From contig NW_004086012.1 in assembly GCF_000220395.1 (NCBI RefSeq), forward strand, positions 1 to 23,185: a stretch of 23,185 nucleotides of DNA. The letters run 5' to 3'. Position 1 is the first letter of the stretch. Every line of letters starts with the position of its first letter. A program made the translations under genes and the position numbers. Shown piece by piece: positions 12,080 to 23,182 of this stretch. The notes below the pieces were generated by a model. That model searched no databases. It had not been told where the DNA came from and saw only the letters and a program-made list of their open reading frames with translations. Source of the stretch: Ichthyophthirius multifiliis. Its lineage: Eukaryota > Ciliophora > Oligohymenophorea > Hymenostomatida.

Positions 12080-13104
12080 ATATATTTATTACCTATATAT
12101 ACAGAACCTTATAATTTTAGCATACTCATTTTTGTATAAATTTCTTTTTCTTTTAAAATATAAAATTTTAAGAATTCTATATATGAGCATTCCAATTTTT
12201 TTTTATCTGTAATAAAATCTTTTAAATTTTTTTTTATATTATTTTCTGTTAATTATTTTAGCTATTTTTTTATTAATAAAAAAAGCTTACAAAAAATTTT
12301 ATAAATATTTACTTATCTACATTCTTCTTATTCTATTTTAATTTTTTAACTTTATTAAACAGATTAGTCTAAATCTTTAGGCAATTCATATAATTTAACT
12401 TTAAAAGACTCACAAATTTTACTAATTTTTTTAAATAAAATAGTATTACAATCTCCGTTAAAAATAACAATAAACATTGCATTTATTTTCTTATATTTCT
12501 CATTATTTTGAATATCATTAATTTAAATATATGCATTTCCTTTACTTATTCTAAAAATAGATCTTTAAAATAACAATTTACTCTCGCAATTAATAATACC
12601 ACAAAATTTATTTAAGTTAAAGGTTTAATTTTCTTCTGAAAAAAAAAACTATTGCATTATTATTTCATTCAAAAAAATTTCATATTCAATTAAATTTTAT
12701 TCTTTTTATTATAAAAAATCATAATGTTAGACTTAATTTATTAATTATATATATTATATATTTATTTCTTCCTCTATTTTATTTATATATGTCTATCCGT
12801 TTGTTTATCTATTATTTTCCATTTAATTAAAATTTATTTAAATGAGATTTTCTATATTTAAACATTCTTTTATTTTCATTTCGAAATTTTTTATCATATG
12901 TTTTATATTTTCAATTTAATAAAGAATTTTTTCGCATCTTTTTACTTAATTATAATAAGGTCTACTTATTTGAGGAATATTATCGTCATAATCTATTTAA
13001 TGAACACAATTTAATTTTCCCAAAATATTAAAGCTTTCCCAAGCATTTTCTTTTGTTATTATTATTCGACAATAACACATTGTCTAAGAAATTAAAAAAT
13101 CCAT
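10366..13104 (-). CDS. ATP6V0A: V-type H+-ATPase subunit a (100/116-kDa membrane subunit)
   Basis: Subunit a of the Vo sector, forming the proton half-channels next to the c-ring; about 820 residues, normal for the family. The N-terminal cytosolic half starts at 13104 ([56 protein letters not shown]). The membrane half has [82 protein letters not shown], then [20 protein letters not shown] and ALSLAHSQL, which contains the essential channel arginine (SYLRLW). It closes with [20 protein letters not shown] and TGA at 10366-10368. Introns: 10466-10507, 10606-10652, 10923-10989, 12028-12092 (TA-rich), 12262-12312; all restore family sequence. Oddities: an in-frame TGA at 11675-11677 within the first membrane loop, and one extra T in a run near 11569-11573 before IYNDF. 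Targets in ciliates may include contractile vacuole, food vacuoles or acidosomes; paralogue type cannot be told. Confidence 0.95.
12034..12086. repeat. (TA)n tract in V-ATPase intron
   Basis: TA dinucleotide run filling the intron 12028-12092 of the subunit a gene; the phase-1 splice rejoins GSVYI to [16 protein letters not shown]. Confidence 0.9.
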
Positions 13105-13153
13105 TTTTTTTATATTTCCTTTTTTATAAAAGATATTTATATTGAATTTAAAA

Positions 13154-13322
13154 AAATATTTCTTTTATAAAAAATATTATTTAATTATATTTTTTAATAA
13201 TACATGTTTATTTCATTTTATTATATCAATTTTAAAATATTTCTTTTATAAAAAATATTATTTAATTATATTTTTTTTATTTTTTTTATAATTCATGTTT
13301 ATTTAATTTTATTATATCAATT
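13154..13322. repeat. Imperfect tandem duplication of about 81-88 bp
   Basis: Two adjacent copies begin at 13154 and 13235. The first 44 or so bases (AAATATTTCTTTTATAAAAA onward) are identical. Both copies share CATGTTTATTT and TTTTATTATATCAATTT later on and differ by a short T-rich insertion in copy 2. They sit just upstream of the V-ATPase start and about 200 bp before the divergent FHA gene, so they lie in a shared promoter spacer. Confidence 0.85.
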
Positions 13323-13514
13323 TGAATTATTTATTAATACAAAATCTACAAAAGTTTTTTTTAAAAAAAAGAAATTAAAAAAAAATCTAATTAAAATATC
13401 ATTACATTATAAAAAAAATATGTCGAAAAAAGGTTTTTTAATAAATAAACACACAATTATAATATAAAAAAAAATATTAAATTGAAATAGTTTATATTTA
13501 ATAAGAAAACCAAA

Positions 13515-14675
13515 ATGAATTTTAAAGAAGTTCCCTATACTAAAAAAATTTAATAATTAAAATAAAAATCATATTTGATATTATAAAATAGCCTTATAAG
13601 AACAATAAAATGAGCAAAACAGTCAATAAAGAATTATAAAATTTGAATTTAACATAATAGAAGAATTTATTTAAAGAAATGATAAAGCTCAACCTTAATT
13701 ACAAGTTTTTTTTTTTTTTTAAAAAAAAATAATTTCATAATTAAATCAAAAAAAAAGATATCTCAATTTAATGATGAAAAATGCACGAAATCAGAAAATA
13801 TGTAAAGTTATATAGCACGCTTAAGTTCTGCAATTAAGCCGAACAAATTTTATTGGTATAGAAACATAAATACTTTATTTTTAGTTGGAAACAATATTAC
13901 TTAACCAAATTTATGTAAAAGTTGTAAAGAAAAAAAACAAAAAAAAGAAATCCAAGATATGCCTTGTAATTAGGAATGTACTAAATTCTACGTAAATATA
14001 CCTGATAAAACAATTAGCTAATACCACGTTAGAATAGAACTTGAAGATTCACAAATTAAAATTTGCGATGAAGGAAGTATAAATGGAACTTATTTAAAAA
14101 ATCCAGACGATGAATAAGATTATGAATTAAAAATTGGGCATGAGTTTGTGGTAGGATAAACTACTATAGTTGTCAATAAAATGAGTACTACTGGCCCTTA
14201 TTTCTGTCTTTATATTTTAGATGGGTTCTTGAGTCATATGGAATTTGAGTGTTAATGTATAAATGGGATTTTTTCCTTTGTTTAGGGGGATATTTAAGAA
14301 TAAGTTTATTATTTGTAGAATAATTCCTAACTTATTATTGTAGATAAATATGAAGATGTATTATATTTATTTTATTATTAATTAAAAATAAAAAGAATTT
14401 TTATAATTTTGAATAAAATAAACTTAATATTTATTGGGATGAGCAAACATGTATTTTTTTTGATATTTTTTAATAAAATATAAATATTTTTTTAAATATA
14501 TAATTTATAATTTTTTATTTAAGAAAAATTTACTGTGTAAAAAAATAATACTAATGATTAATTTAGTTATTGGGTAAGAATTAGTTAATGTTATTTTCCA
14601 GGACAAAAAATTAAAAAAGGAACAAAAGCATATTTAAGATCAGGTGAAAAGTATATACTTCCAATCGAAAAATGA
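13515..14675 (+). CDS. FHA-domain protein
   Basis: About 331 residues. The centre carries a forkhead-associated (FHA) fold, which binds phosphothreonine peptides: LFLVGNNIT at the first strands, then ISQYHVRIELED (the S..H core), then CDEGSINGTYLKN (the conserved GS.NGT loop), then LKIGHEFVVGQTTIVV. A Cys pair (CKSC) lies between the first strands and the SxxH core. The rest (MEFECQCINGIFSFVQ; KLNIYWDEQTQKFTV; YWVRISQCYFPGQKIKKGTK) could be a second, degenerate FHA-like or beta-sandwich unit. Introns: 13705-13757, 14358-14395, 14451-14523; exon phases agree for all exons except the first. Exon 1 (13515-13704) is 190 nt and would join in frame if one base were absent, most simply in the AAAA near 13604-13607. 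The N-terminus is therefore uncertain; an alternative ATG is at 13608. It ends at TGA 14673-14675 and lies 228 bp before the centrin-like gene on the same strand. Role unknown. Confidence 0.85.
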
Positions 14676-14903
14676 TATAGTATAATATTTTTTATATTAA
14701 AAATAAATAAATGAATGTATTAATTAAAATATATTTATATATATAAAAAAAAAATACATGTTTAATTTTGTAAATAAATTTATTATTATTAATACATAAT
14801 TTTTTAAAAATATAAATTATATTTATTTTAAACATAAAAATTGTAAAACTTATCATTAAAATAAAATAAATAACTTATTTTTTTATTTTCCACAAAAAAA
14901 AAA
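14676..14903. other. Short spacer between co-oriented genes
   Basis: About 230 bp of AT-rich sequence containing the 3' end of the FHA gene and the 5' region of the centrin-like gene. No defined element is visible. The next start is preceded by an A-run (AAAAAAAAATG), a common start context here. Confidence 0.5.
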
Positions 14904-15521
14904 ATGAATTAAAATAATAGTAATTCAAAATCATATGTTAATAAATCAGATTAAATTAGCAAAACATCATTAATATTATAATCAAAGAATTTTCTTGAAT
15001 TACAATAACCAATTCAAAATCCATTAAAAGGAAACAACTTTGACCCTAGAGAATTTGTAGTCCCGGGTGTATCTGAACAAGAAATCGAAGTATACAAATA
15101 AATATTTGATTTTTTAGATTCTCACGAGTAAGGTCTATTAACTCCAAAAGATATAAGAATTGCACTCAAAGAAATAGGAGGTTTTAATGCCTCAAGGAAT
15201 CTTATATATAATATAATAGGAGATTTTGATAGCGATTCTAACGGATAAATTGATTTTGAAGAATTTGTAAAAATGATGGCTATGAAGCCTTGTGATAGAG
15301 ATAATGATGATGATATATTGAGAATTTTCGATTTATTGAAAATAGATCATGAATGTAATTATTTGACAGCTGAAGATATTAAAAAATAGTCAGTTTTATT
15401 AGGGGAAGATGCTACAGATAATGAAATTTAATAAATGATGATAAAATGTGATCCTGAGGGTAAAGGAAAAACAATTAGTTTCGATGCATTTTTAAAATTT
15501 AATAAAAAAGGATAATTTTGA
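14904..15521 (+). CDS. Centrin/calmodulin-like EF-hand protein
   Basis: Intronless, 205 residues, ATG at 14904 to TGA at 15519-15521. After an Asn/Ser/Lys-rich N-terminal extension of about 65 residues come four EF-hand positions in the centrin arrangement. EF1 (DSHEQGLLTPKD) keeps D1, G6 and D12 but is weak. EF2 (DSDSNGQIDFEE) has a full canonical calcium loop. EF3 (around LKIDHECNYLTAED) has lost the pattern. EF4 (DPEGKGKTISFDAF) is out of register by one residue. The linker MMAMKPCDRDNDDDILRIF matches the centrin inter-lobe helix (EFlemMtaK...). So one calcium site is predicted to work, in the N-terminal lobe. Centrins act in basal bodies and cortical contractile fibres; a divergent centrin or a calmodulin-like protein are the two options. 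No frame breaks. Confidence 0.9.
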
Positions 15522-17372
15522 AATATGAAATGTAAAATAAAAAGTAAAAAAAAAATAAAAAAATATATTAATATTATTATTTTATGTAATACTAAAAAAA
15601 TATAATAATAAAAAATAAATTTAATAAAAAATAAATAAATTAATATTAAAAAAAATGCTATGTTATATAAGAAATAAAAAAACAAGTATATTTAAAATAA
15701 ATAATAAAATTGTAATAAATATAAATACTAATTAATAATATAAATTAAAATGCTAATATATAAAAAAATTATATAAAAAATAAATAAATATACAAAATAA
15801 AAATATTAAAAAAAAAGAAAAAATTAAATAAATATATAAAAAAAGATATATATAAATATATTTTATATATAAAATATTATATATATTTTATATATTTATA
15901 TATATTTAATTTTAATATATAATAATATATATTTTTATATTAATAATTAGTTTTTTTTTAATTTAATAAATATCTTAAATTATTTTTAATAAATATGTTT
16001 TTATTAATATAATTAATTAATTAAACATCATTATATTATTTATAAAAAATTAAATTATATAATTCTATAACTAATATATTTAACTCTATTTTATTAAATC
16101 TCTTTATTCAATATTTATATATAATTTTTAAACATATTTTAATTTAATAAATAATTATCTTTCAAATATTAAATATTTTTTAATATAATTTTATATTTAT
16201 TTTACTTATTATTATTATATTTTTTAATTTTTTTCAAATCTATTTATTTTATTTTTAATTTTTAATTAAAAATATCTTATTAATTATAAAAATTTACTTT
16301 TTAATAATTATATATTGTTCAAATATCTTTTTCTATTATAATTACGATATTTGAACATTATAATAATATCTTATAATAAATATAATTTTTATTTTATTCA
16401 TAACTTTATAGTTCAACTAATTTATCTAAGCTTTATTAACTATTACTCAATGATTTAATTTATATTGAATGCTAAGAAATATAAATTCTTTAATAAATGA
16501 TTGATAATAATATTTTTTTTTTAAAAAAAAAATTTAATATAAACATAATGAATATTAAATTATTAGTTATTAACAGAATATGTATTTTAACTGATTATTA
16601 TACTTTTTTATCGTTTTTATAATAGATCTTATTCAAATATATATAAAAAAGTTTATTTTCTTATAAACTGGTGTGAGATATAAAGGAAGAAATTATTATA
16701 TATATTAGAAAAAAATAGTCATTCGAAGCTAATAATAAATTTTATAATACTAACTTTGTTAATATTAATTTATTTCTATATAAATAAAAAAATGATTATA
16801 CTTTTTATAAATCTGCAATATTTTATTTATTTTTTATATTCTTATTATTTAATAATTCTATTTAACTGATTAATTTTTTTGTAAAAAGTTTATAATTTTG
16901 CTTTTTCAACGTTTAGACTAATATTATTGAATATAATAAAATTATAAATAATATTTATAATTGAATATATTATAAATAAATGTGATATATAGTAAGAGAA
17001 TTTAAATTATTTTGATATATAAATACATATTTCACTATTTATAAATATTATTTTTAAAAAGGAATAAAACATATTTTTATTTATTTATAACATTTAATAC
17101 TATAAACATTTAAAAAATATTTATAGTAAAATTTTTAATATTTTTATTTAATTCTTTAATTATTATATATTCATTTTTATTATTAATATGACTTTATATA
17201 ATTATAAAATTAGAAAAAATATTTTATTATTATTTTTTATTTTTTTATAAAAGATATAAAAATTGTTTACTTATGTAAATCTATAAATTAAAGAAAGATA
17301 TAAAATATTTTTTAAAAATAATATAAAAATTGAATAAATAAATTAAAAATTTCAAAATTTAATATAATGCTT
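15522..17372. other. Long AT-only spacer between convergent genes
   Basis: About 1.85 kb, the longest gene-poor stretch. From 15522 to about 15850 the plus strand is A-rich, after about 15900 it becomes T-rich, matching the skew of the flanking plus- and minus-strand genes. Open frames exist by chance because only TGA stops translation; a stretch near 16590-16860 is slightly more complex (NWCEIQRKK) but has no recognisable motif. One 12-bp inverted repeat is listed separately. No RNA gene was recognised. Confidence 0.55.
16316..16357. repeat. Perfect 12-bp inverted repeat (hairpin)
   Basis: The arms TGTTCAAATATC (16316-16327) and GATATTTGAACA (16346-16357) are exactly complementary around an 18-base loop. 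The arms contain G/C bases, unlike the poly-A/T pairing that is common by chance here. It could be a structured RNA stem, a processing signal or the trace of a small mobile end; nothing nearby decides. Confidence 0.7.
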
Positions 17373-18421
17373 TCAATTATTTTATTAAATATTGCAAATT
17401 TTCAAATTTTTTTATTTATTTTTTTACAGAAAATTAATTTTTTCTCTTTTTTAATTTTCCTCATTTAAATCTGGACATTTAATTTTAAAATTTTTTCTTA
17501 ATAAAAAAATAAAATAAAAATTAATAAATAAATAAATAAAAAAATACCAATTTATATGTTATTAAAATTATTATTTGAATTATTTCTATTTTCTTTATTT
17601 TAATCATAAATAGATTATTTTTAAACGAAATTTATCATTTCTTTATAATTTAAATTATTTTATTATTTAGTAATTATTTCCTATTATTATTTCACTTAAT
17701 GATCTATTCTTTTACAAGGACTTTTTTTAAAAGATTTATAACTATTAGTATTCGAAATTAATGTATTTTAACTTTTAGAATCAACTTTTTTACTATTTTC
17801 TTAATTAGATTAAAATTGATTAGAATGAGAAGAATTATCATTTTTTTCATCAAAAAATTAAATCAAAGGTGAAGAAAGAAAACAATTAGCAATATCTAAA
17901 ATATTCTTTTTTTATTATTATTATTAAATAATTTATATTTTTTTAGAATCGTTATTATCTTAAGTAGAATTATTTTTGGAAAGTTTTTTAAATTCTTCAT
18001 TTGTTTAATTTAACTAAATACTTTGTTATTTCTTAATTTTGTTTTTGATTTCATCAATATATTATTCTTCACAATAATTAAAGTCATATTAATTATTTAC
18101 AAAATGCATATCTTAAAAATATAATTATTATTAAAAAATGTTATTTTGTTATTATTAATTAATTATTTTGTCAATTATATGTGTTTTTTATAATTATTAT
18201 TCTTTTTCAATCGTATTTTAACTTAAGTTTTCATAGGCATTGTTATTATTTATTTATTTTGAGCTATTTTAATTTATATTTTTTTAAAATCAGAAATATT
18301 TTATCTTTATTAATAACACATATTATTTAAATTTCTATTAGAAGATAAAGAAGGCTATTATTAAAAAGTTTTAGATAAAAAAAATATTAAGTATATATAT
18401 AAAAGAATATATAAATATATA

Positions 18422-18452
<31 letters not shown>

Positions 18453-19077
18453 CTAATATTTATTTATTTTTTAATATAGAAAAATATATATATTCGTATA
18501 TCTGATATTACTGATATTTTTATTGAAAGGTTTGTCTTTATTTTTTATTTCTCATCATTTTATTAATTTAATAAATTTTATTCATTATCATTTATTTTAA
18601 ATTCATTTTGTATTTTTTTTTAACTCTTTAGCTAATTAATTTTTTAAAAATCTTTAATTTACAATTCTGTATTTTATTTATTTTTTTATCTTTTTGAGTT
18701 TGCAAATTTATTCAAATATTCTTTTTCAACATTTTCTATTTATAATTTTTATTTATATATATATATATGTTTATATACATGTATTTATTAATTCAATTAT
18801 TTTTAAAATAAAAATTAATTGTTGCATAAATAAAAATAAAATCTATTATATTATAAATAAGTTTTTTATATTTTATTTTAAATACATGCCATCTTAATTA
18901 TTTTTTATATGATTCTTCGGGATTATTCTCATCAAGAAGTCTATAAGCTACTCCTATAGATAAAAGCATTAAATTTTAAGCAAAACTTAAAGCTTTATTT
19001 ACATTCCATCCTTAGAAAAAAACTCTAATTAAAGGATGTTGCTATAAATCTAGTAATAATTCTAATTATTAATTCAT
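17373..19077 (-). CDS. Unrecognised protein: hydrophobic N-terminal domain and Q/N-rich tail
   Basis: About 450-470 residues, ATG at 19077. I do not recognise the family. The first 75 residues are compact and conserved-looking (LELLLDLQQHPLIRVFFQGW; ALSFAQNLMLLSIGVAYRLL; DENNPEESYKKQLRW), followed by a hydrophobic stretch (ILFLFMQQLIFILKIIELI) that may be a membrane helix. A charged coiled-coil part follows (NVEKEYLNKFANSKRQKNK), then Asn/Gln/Ser-rich low complexity with short better-kept blocks (DFNYCEEQYIDEIKNKI; LDIANCFLSSPLIQFFDEK; KSPCKRID). Introns with consistent phases: 18843-18885, 18736-18778, 18355-18511 (TA-rich), 18264-18319. Near the 3' end a T-rich stretch at about 17495-17547 is either a 52-bp intron or codes for a second hydrophobic segment; the choice moves the stop between TGA 17373-17375 and TGA 17402-17404. 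The sequence CPDLNEEN after it is in frame only with the unspliced reading. Confidence 0.68.
18427..18452. repeat. (TA)n tract in intron
   Basis: TA dinucleotide run inside the inferred 157-bp intron (18355-18511) of the unrecognised minus-strand gene. Confidence 0.85.
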
Positions 19078-19898
19078 TCAAAATTATATATTATTAATTT
19101 TTATATATTTTTTTTTTTATTTTTAAAAAAAATATTATTTATTTTTGAAAATATGTTTTTAATAAATTTTTATTTTAATATATAAAAAAAAAATATCATT
19201 TATTAAATTTATGAGTATTATTAAATATTATTTTTTAAATATAAAAATATAATATATAAAAAAAAAATTAAATAATTAATGAATAATGAATTAATAAAAA
19301 TATAATAAGAATAATATATATAAATTATTTAAATATATAATATATATAAATATATGTATATATATATGTATATATATATGTATATACAATTTTAATTTTT
19401 TTATAATTTTAATATATTATTTACTATCTTTAATTATATATTTAAATTAATTTTTTTTTTTATTACTTTAAAGAATTGCAATTTATTGAATTTCAATTTT
19501 TTTTAATTTTTAAAATGTCTCTTTTTTTATATAAAAAATAATAATATTTTTAATATTTAATATATTTTTAGTTAATATAATAATATTTTAAAATTAATAT
19601 TTTATCTTTTATATATATATACTAATTAAAAATAGTTTAAAGGTATTTTTTAATATTTATTTAAAATATATATGAAAATAATATATAAATACATCTTTTT
19701 CAAATAAAAGATAAATTAAAAGTAAAATATTTTTAACATTTAATTTTTATTTTTGTTCAAATTATTATTTGAATTCTAATAAGAATAAATATATTTTAAC
19801 CAATATTAAACTTTTCTAATATAATTTTTTTTTTATCAAAATTAATATATTAAAAATAATTGAATATATTTTAAATTAATTTATATTTGATTAATTGA

Positions 19899-19972
<74 letters not shown>

Positions 19973-20508
19973 TTAAATAAATTTTATTATTATTTTTAAT
20001 ATAAACAAATATATATAAATAATATGATTTTTTGATTTTTTTATATAATAAGTTAAAATAAAATAAAAAAGAAGAAGCATAAAATAAAATAAGTAATATA
20101 CAAAGTATTAAAAAATGTTTTTTATCAATTATTCATAAAATAATATTAAAAGAAATTCGTAAAAATATAAATAAAACTAATAAAAAAATACATATTTCTG
20201 CTAGTAATTAAAAAAATAATATAAAAAATTGAATTATTTTTACTTTTAATATTTTTTTATTTATCTTTTATTTTTAATAAAAAAAACTCAAAATATAGAT
20301 ATAGATCATAATTTTTAACATAAGATTAAATAAATTTCTTTACAAAAAATAAATGAAAAGTAAAAATGAAAAATTAAAAAGCGAATAATTAATAAATATA
20401 TAAATAAATAAATACACTAGAAATAATTAAGAATTATTAAAATAATATTTTATATATTTAAAAAATAATAATTTAATTTAATAAAAAAATAGTAAAAGAA
20501 AATTCGTT
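19078..20508. other. AT-rich spacer between two minus-strand genes
   Basis: About 1.4 kb lying downstream of the NEK kinase stop and upstream of the unrecognised gene. It holds A/T runs, a TGTATATATA-type cluster near 19350-19385 and a long (TA)n. An open frame from ATG 20351 across the NEK 3' end is explained by the lack of TGA and has no protein-like features. No gene or RNA is supported. Confidence 0.55.
19901..19969. repeat. (TA)n tract, about 69 bp
   Basis: Longest uninterrupted TA dinucleotide run in the window, in the spacer between the NEK kinase gene and the unrecognised gene. Confidence 0.95.
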
Positions 20509-21106
20509 TCATTTTTTTAAATTATTCTATTCTTCTTCTTTATAAATAATTTATTCGACTTCAAAAGCCATGTGAGCATTTTTTTTGCCTAGAATTTCTT
20601 TTAATTATTATTATACCTTTATTATTTAAATAATTATATCTTTTTATTATATTATTAATATTACTTAACTAATTTATATACCCGTTTATACTTATTATTT
20701 ATAAAGATTATATATTTAAATAAACATATTCTCTCCTAACTTTTAAATACATTTGTTTTTTAAATTTACAATAGTTAAATTTTATTAAATTTCAGGAATA
20801 CTAACATTTTATTACTTTTTATTCTAATATTCTTATTAGATTTTTTATAAATAAAAAATATAATATTTTTATATAGAAAAAAATAATAATAATAGTTACA
20901 CTCATTTTAAGTTTTTGCACTAAATATTTTTTTAATTTTAGAATTTGGTTATTTATATAGAACTTTAGATGTTTTTTAAATGGCATTTGAAAATAGTTAT
21001 TTAGTTTCTATTTTTAATTATTCATCGTCGCTTAAATAATCTTCAAATTATTCTTTTTCATAATCTTTTTCTTCAATACTATTTTTTTTTATATGTTTGT
21101 ATTATG

Positions 21107-21166
<60 letters not shown>

Positions 21167-21562
21167 TTTATTATTTTTATTATTATTATTTTTTTTAATT
21201 ATATTGATAAAACATCATTTTATTTTTATTCTTATTTATTTTTTATGCATTTTTTTTTTTTAAAAACATTAGTATTGTTCAATTTATTATAATTTTCCTC
21301 ACTATAATTATATAAATTATTTTATTTTTATGCGAAAATATTATTATTTTATATTTATATTTTTTCTTAAATTTAAACAGATTTTCTAACAGTACTATTA
21401 TAATTCTCGTCTTTATTTTTTTCTTCATTTTATTAATGAAGTTATTATTAAATCCTATTTTTATTTTGCTAATGTAATTAATCTTATTAAATAACAGTTT
21501 AAATATTTTATTCTTCATTATCTTAATTATTATTAATATTAAAATTGTTTTTGTTTTTGTTA

Positions 21563-21620
<58 letters not shown>

Positions 21621-22945
21621 CAATATTATTATTATTTTTACTATCCATTTCATTTTTATTATCATTTATATTTTCTACATTTATATTATTTTTTATATAA
21701 TTATTATTATTGTTAAATTAATTATTTTCATTTTCACCTTTTACTTCTGCAAATTCATAAAACATTTTTTATATGTATTAAGTATTTAAAATTTCCTAAA
21801 TAGTTAATCTTTAATATTCATTTTTATTTAATAATTAACCTATTAATTAATTTAATTCTCTAGAATAAAAACAAGGTATATCCTAAATATTTTCATTTAC
21901 AATTTTATATATTAATCCTAGCAAATTATCAGATTCAAAAGCATGCTTTGTTTATATAGTGTTATATATTTTTACTTAACAATAAATTAATAATATAATA
22001 ATAATTTACCAATAACGTACACATTTCATATAGAACACAACCTAAAGCCCAAATATCTGACTTGCATGTATATGCTTTACTTTCGCACACTTCTGGACTT
22101 ATAAAAAGATTAGTATTATTTATATTTATATACATATATATTTATATTTTATATATATTTATTTATTTATTTATTTAATAATTTATTTATTTATATATAT
22201 ATATATATACATATTTATTATTCTATATTTAAATATTATTATATATTTATATAAACCTCATATAGTAAGGTGTTCCTACTACAGTTTTAGCTATTAAATC
22301 TGTATTTTCAGAAACTTTAGAAATTCCAAAATCACCTAATTTAACAGTACCGTTTGATGTTAGAAAAATATTTGAAGTTTTTATATCTCTATGTAATATT
22401 TTTTTTTCATGTATATATTTTAGAGAAAATACAATTTAAAGGAACCAATGAGCTATAAGTTTTTCAGGAAAATATTCTTTTTTTTATTTTTTTCTTTTTA
22501 TATGGTATGATAGATCGCCTTCTTGGCAATATTCCATTATAATAATTAATAATTCGTCTTCCTAAAAACTTTCTACATATGATACTATATTTGGATGGTT
22601 TAATTCTTTTAATAAACAGGCCTTTATAAAGTATTATATTTTAATATATTTTTTAAAAATAATAATTTATATAACTTCTTATAAAGATAATTCTTATTAC
22701 TTTTAGTTAAACTTCCTAAAATAATCTTTTTAGCTACAAAAAGATGCTTATTTTAAAAATTTTAAACTAGAGTTGCATATCCTTGTTTTATATTTTTTAT
22801 AAATAAAATTATTAGCTTTAATTATAATATATATTTAATTTTAGTTTACTATATTATTTAATAAATATATATATTTTTTACCAAATGTTCCTCTACCAAT
22901 AATTTCTATTTCTTTATATAACTTTTTATATTAAAGATTTTACAT
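20509..22945 (-). CDS. NIMA-related (NEK) serine/threonine protein kinase with Asn-rich tail
   Basis: Roughly 650-680 residues, ATG at 22945. The kinase domain fills residues 10 to about 270: glycine loop GRGTFGYATLV, catalytic Lys39 (VAKKI), Glu63 in [13 protein letters not shown], hinge [12 protein letters not shown] at 134-136 in [18 protein letters not shown] at 154-156, [20 protein letters not shown] and [27 protein letters not shown], the Y.[10 protein letters not shown] block and [16 protein letters not shown] are NEK hallmarks. NEKs control ciliary length and disassembly and mitosis; ciliates have large NEK families. The tail has long Asn runs coded by AAT repeats, acidic patches and a last block [20 protein letters not shown] before TGA 20509-20511. 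Introns: 22782-22881, 22622-22675, 22098-22256, 21946-22009. The second joins in frame only if one base is added beside it. C-terminal exon limits (20570-20960) are uncertain. All catalytic residues are present, so it should be active. Confidence 0.92.
21107..21165 (-). repeat. (AAT)n tract encoding poly-Asn
   Basis: ATT repeats on the plus strand, read as AAT (Asn) codons in the NEK tail. The long run of Ile codons seen in other frames here is only a shadow of this tract. Confidence 0.9.
21566..21620 (-). repeat. Second (AAT)n tract encoding poly-Asn
   Basis: A second uninterrupted ATT run, again in the Asn frame of the NEK kinase tail, bordered by degenerate AAC/AAT/AAA codons, so it is an expanded low-complexity coding repeat. 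Confidence 0.9.
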
Positions 22946-23138
22946 TTTTTTTATATATTTTTTTTCTTAATATATTAAATAAATGTTTTTTTAAAAAAAA
23001 TATAATAAAGTTTAAATTATTAAAATTATTGATAATATATTTATAATTTTAATATTATTTATATTTTATATTTTAAAATGCAAATTATTTTATTATTATT
23101 CGATTTCTATTATCTAATTATTTTTATGTAAAAATGAT

Positions 23139-23182
<44 letters not shown>

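Noticed and set aside
15428-15685. Minus-strand open frame rich in Phe/Ile/Leu across the end of the EF-hand gene
   Set aside because: It overlaps the well supported plus-strand EF-hand coding region; its hydrophobic look comes from A-rich sequence read backwards.
18694-18897. Plus-strand open frame of 67 codons
   Set aside because: It lies opposite exons and introns of the minus-strand gene, whose splice phases are consistent.
20351-20640. Possible small plus-strand gene from ATG 20351
   Set aside because: It is open only because TGA is rare; composition is low-complexity and it runs across the NEK 3' end on the opposite strand.
21279-21665. Standard-code minus-strand open frame with long poly-Ile
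   Set aside because: It is the out-of-frame shadow of the Asn (AAT) repeats in the NEK kinase tail.
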